This document shows, piece after piece, positions 5,237-6,056 of a stretch of DNA of 6,056 nt. The stretch spans positions 1 through 6,056 of the forward strand of contig JASEHO010000095.1 in assembly GCA_030018505.1 (NCBI GenBank). Direction: 5' to 3'. How positions within the stretch are numbered: position 1 is the first letter of the stretch; the number at the start of each line of letters is the position of its first letter. Made by a program: the position numbers and the translations under genes. Below the pieces are notes generated by a model. That model was not told the DNA's origin, made no database searches, and was given only the letters and a program-made list of their open reading frames with translations. The DNA is from a bacterium (GTDB lineage: Bacteria; UBA9089; UBA9088; JAGUXG01).

Positions 5237-5881
5237 ATGGAAGAGACCTTTGAAAAAAAGAGAGAGAGAATGGTGAATGAGCAGATAAAGGCAAGAGGGG
5301 TCACAGACGAAAGGATCCTTTCTGCCTTTTATAAAATCCCGAGGCATCTTTTTGTTGATGAAAAGGAAAAAAGTGCAGCATATTCTGACCATCCATTGCC
5401 TATAGGCTATAATCAGACCATTTCCCAGCCATATATGGTGGCGATAATGACCAGCTATCTTAATCTTACTGGAAGAGAGAGGGTTTTGGAGGTAGGAACA
5501 GGCTCTGGCTATCAGGCGGCAATCCTCTCCTTATTAGCCTCTGAGGTCTATACCATTGAAAAGATTGAGTCTTTAGCAGAGAAAGCCGCATCAATACTTA
5601 AAGAGCTTGGTATCACCAATGTTCATATAAATGTTGGAGATGGAAGTTTGGGCTTGCCAAAAGATGCTCCTTTTGATAGAATTATTGTTACAGCAGGCTC
5701 TCCTGATATTCCGCTGCCTTTGATAGAGCAGTTGGAAATAGGCGGAATTATTGTTATTCCAGTAGGAAATAGATATATGCAAGAGTTAATTGTGGCAAAA
5801 AAGAAGGAGAATGAGCTTATTAAAAAGCAGCAGGAAGGGTGCATCTTTGTGCCGCTTCTGGGCAGGTACGGCTGGTCCTAA
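5237..5881 (+). CDS. pcm: Protein-L-isoaspartate O-methyltransferase
   Basis: Pcm methylates L-isoaspartyl residues in aged proteins with S-adenosylmethionine, starting their repair. From the ATG at 5237 the protein has 214 residues, normal for the family. Visible motifs are LPIGYNQTISQPYMVAIMT (54-72), the SAM-binding motif I VLEVGTGSGYQ (83-93), GDGSLG (134-139), APFDRIIVTAG (144-154), PVG and the C-terminal CIFVPLLGRYGW. The frame stays open 23 codons further, to a TTG at 5168, but that part lies in the MITE-like element and has no ribosome site. An internal ATG at 5270 (MVNEQIKARG) is a second possibility, with a weak GAGAG before it. No good Shine-Dalgarno precedes 5237. The gene stands alone, flanked by inverted element ends. 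Confidence 0.94.
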   Translation: MEETFEKKRERMVNEQIKARGVTDERILSAFYKIPRHLFVDEKEKSAAYSDHPLPIGYNQTISQPYMVAIMTSYLNLTGRERVLEVGTGSGYQAAILSLLASEVYTIEKIESLAEKAASILKELGITNVHINVGDGSLGLPKDAPFDRIIVTAGSPDIPLPLIEQLEIGGIIVIPVGNRYMQELIVAKKKENELIKKQQEGCIFVPLLGRYGWS

Positions 5882-5886
5882 AGTAA

Positions 5887-5964
5887 GTAACACTTTAAGC
5901 CACCTGAAGTAAAGATTAACCAGAGGGCACAGAAAATCATTTCAAATTTAGCATTTCAAATTTA
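5887..5964. mobile_element. MITE-like element, copy 4 (partial or extending past window)
   Basis: Beginning five bases after the pcm stop, GTAACACTTTAAGCC and TGAAGTAAAGATTAACC match, in inverted orientation, the end at 5178-5227. It then contains ATTTCAAATTTA twice (5939-5950 and 5953-5964). TTAGCATTTCAAATT (5948-5962) also occurs in copy 3 at 5133-5147. The opposite terminal repeat is not found before the window ends, so its right boundary is unknown. Confidence 0.6.
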
Positions 5965-6042
5965 AGAAAAGAAATATACCCAAAAGCAACAGATTTCCAA
6001 ATTTTTTAAAAAAACATTTAAGTATTTTTCAAATAAAGCCGA

Positions 6043-6048
6043 TATAAT
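6043..6048 (+). promoter_or_regulatory. Isolated TATAAT box near window end
   Basis: A perfect -10 consensus points rightward, toward a gene that would start beyond the window. No good -35 hexamer is present at 16-18 bases upstream, and the surroundings are very AT-rich, so this may be chance. Confidence 0.25.
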
Positions 6049-6056
6049 AAATGTGA

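Overview
The window looks like chromosomal DNA of an AT-rich, probably uncultivated bacterium. The gene content (MEP-pathway dxr, RseP-type site-2 protease, [4Fe-4S] quinolinate synthase nadA, hisI, pcm) is bacterial housekeeping. I cannot name the phylum from sequence alone. No rRNA, tRNA, CRISPR array, phage gene, transposase or integrase is visible.

Layout. The minus strand (read from 4280 down to 172) carries a tight probable operon: promoter -> 59-residue two-helix membrane protein -> hisI -> nadA -> dxr -> rseP. Spacings are 3 nt, a 17-nt overlap, a 197-nt interruption, and a 7-nt overlap. The plus strand carries a small cupin gene (4486-4881) and pcm (5237-5881). The divergent region 4244-4485 holds two back-to-back sigma70-like promoters, a very short ORF that may be a gene remnant, a 15-bp tandem repeat and one end of a repeat element. 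The gap 4882-5236 contains no gene. It holds an integron attC-like site directly after the cupin stop codon, then a repeat element.

The most interesting layer is a family of small non-coding MITE-like elements. They share terminal repeats of the type GTAACACTTTAGCCA(n)TGAAGTAA and have AT-rich palindromic centres. Copies or ends lie at <1-121, 2637-2827, 4432-4457, 5049-5227 and 5887 onward. The copy at 2637-2827 sits between nadA and dxr and is flanked by a perfect direct repeat (at least 9 bp) that contains the dxr start codon. The empty site can therefore be reconstructed: nadA stop, one base, dxr ATG. Insertion duplicated the start codon, left a 5-codon fossil ORF behind nadA, and placed the element end 3 nt from the working dxr ATG. 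Element ends of the same orientation also lie just upstream of the cupin and pcm genes, and pcm is bracketed by inverted element ends.

Together the genes cover NAD synthesis (NadA), histidine synthesis (HisI), isoprenoid precursor synthesis (Dxr), membrane proteolysis (RseP) and protein repair (Pcm). The cupin is a single-domain metal-binding protein of unknown substrate, possibly carried by a lone integron cassette.
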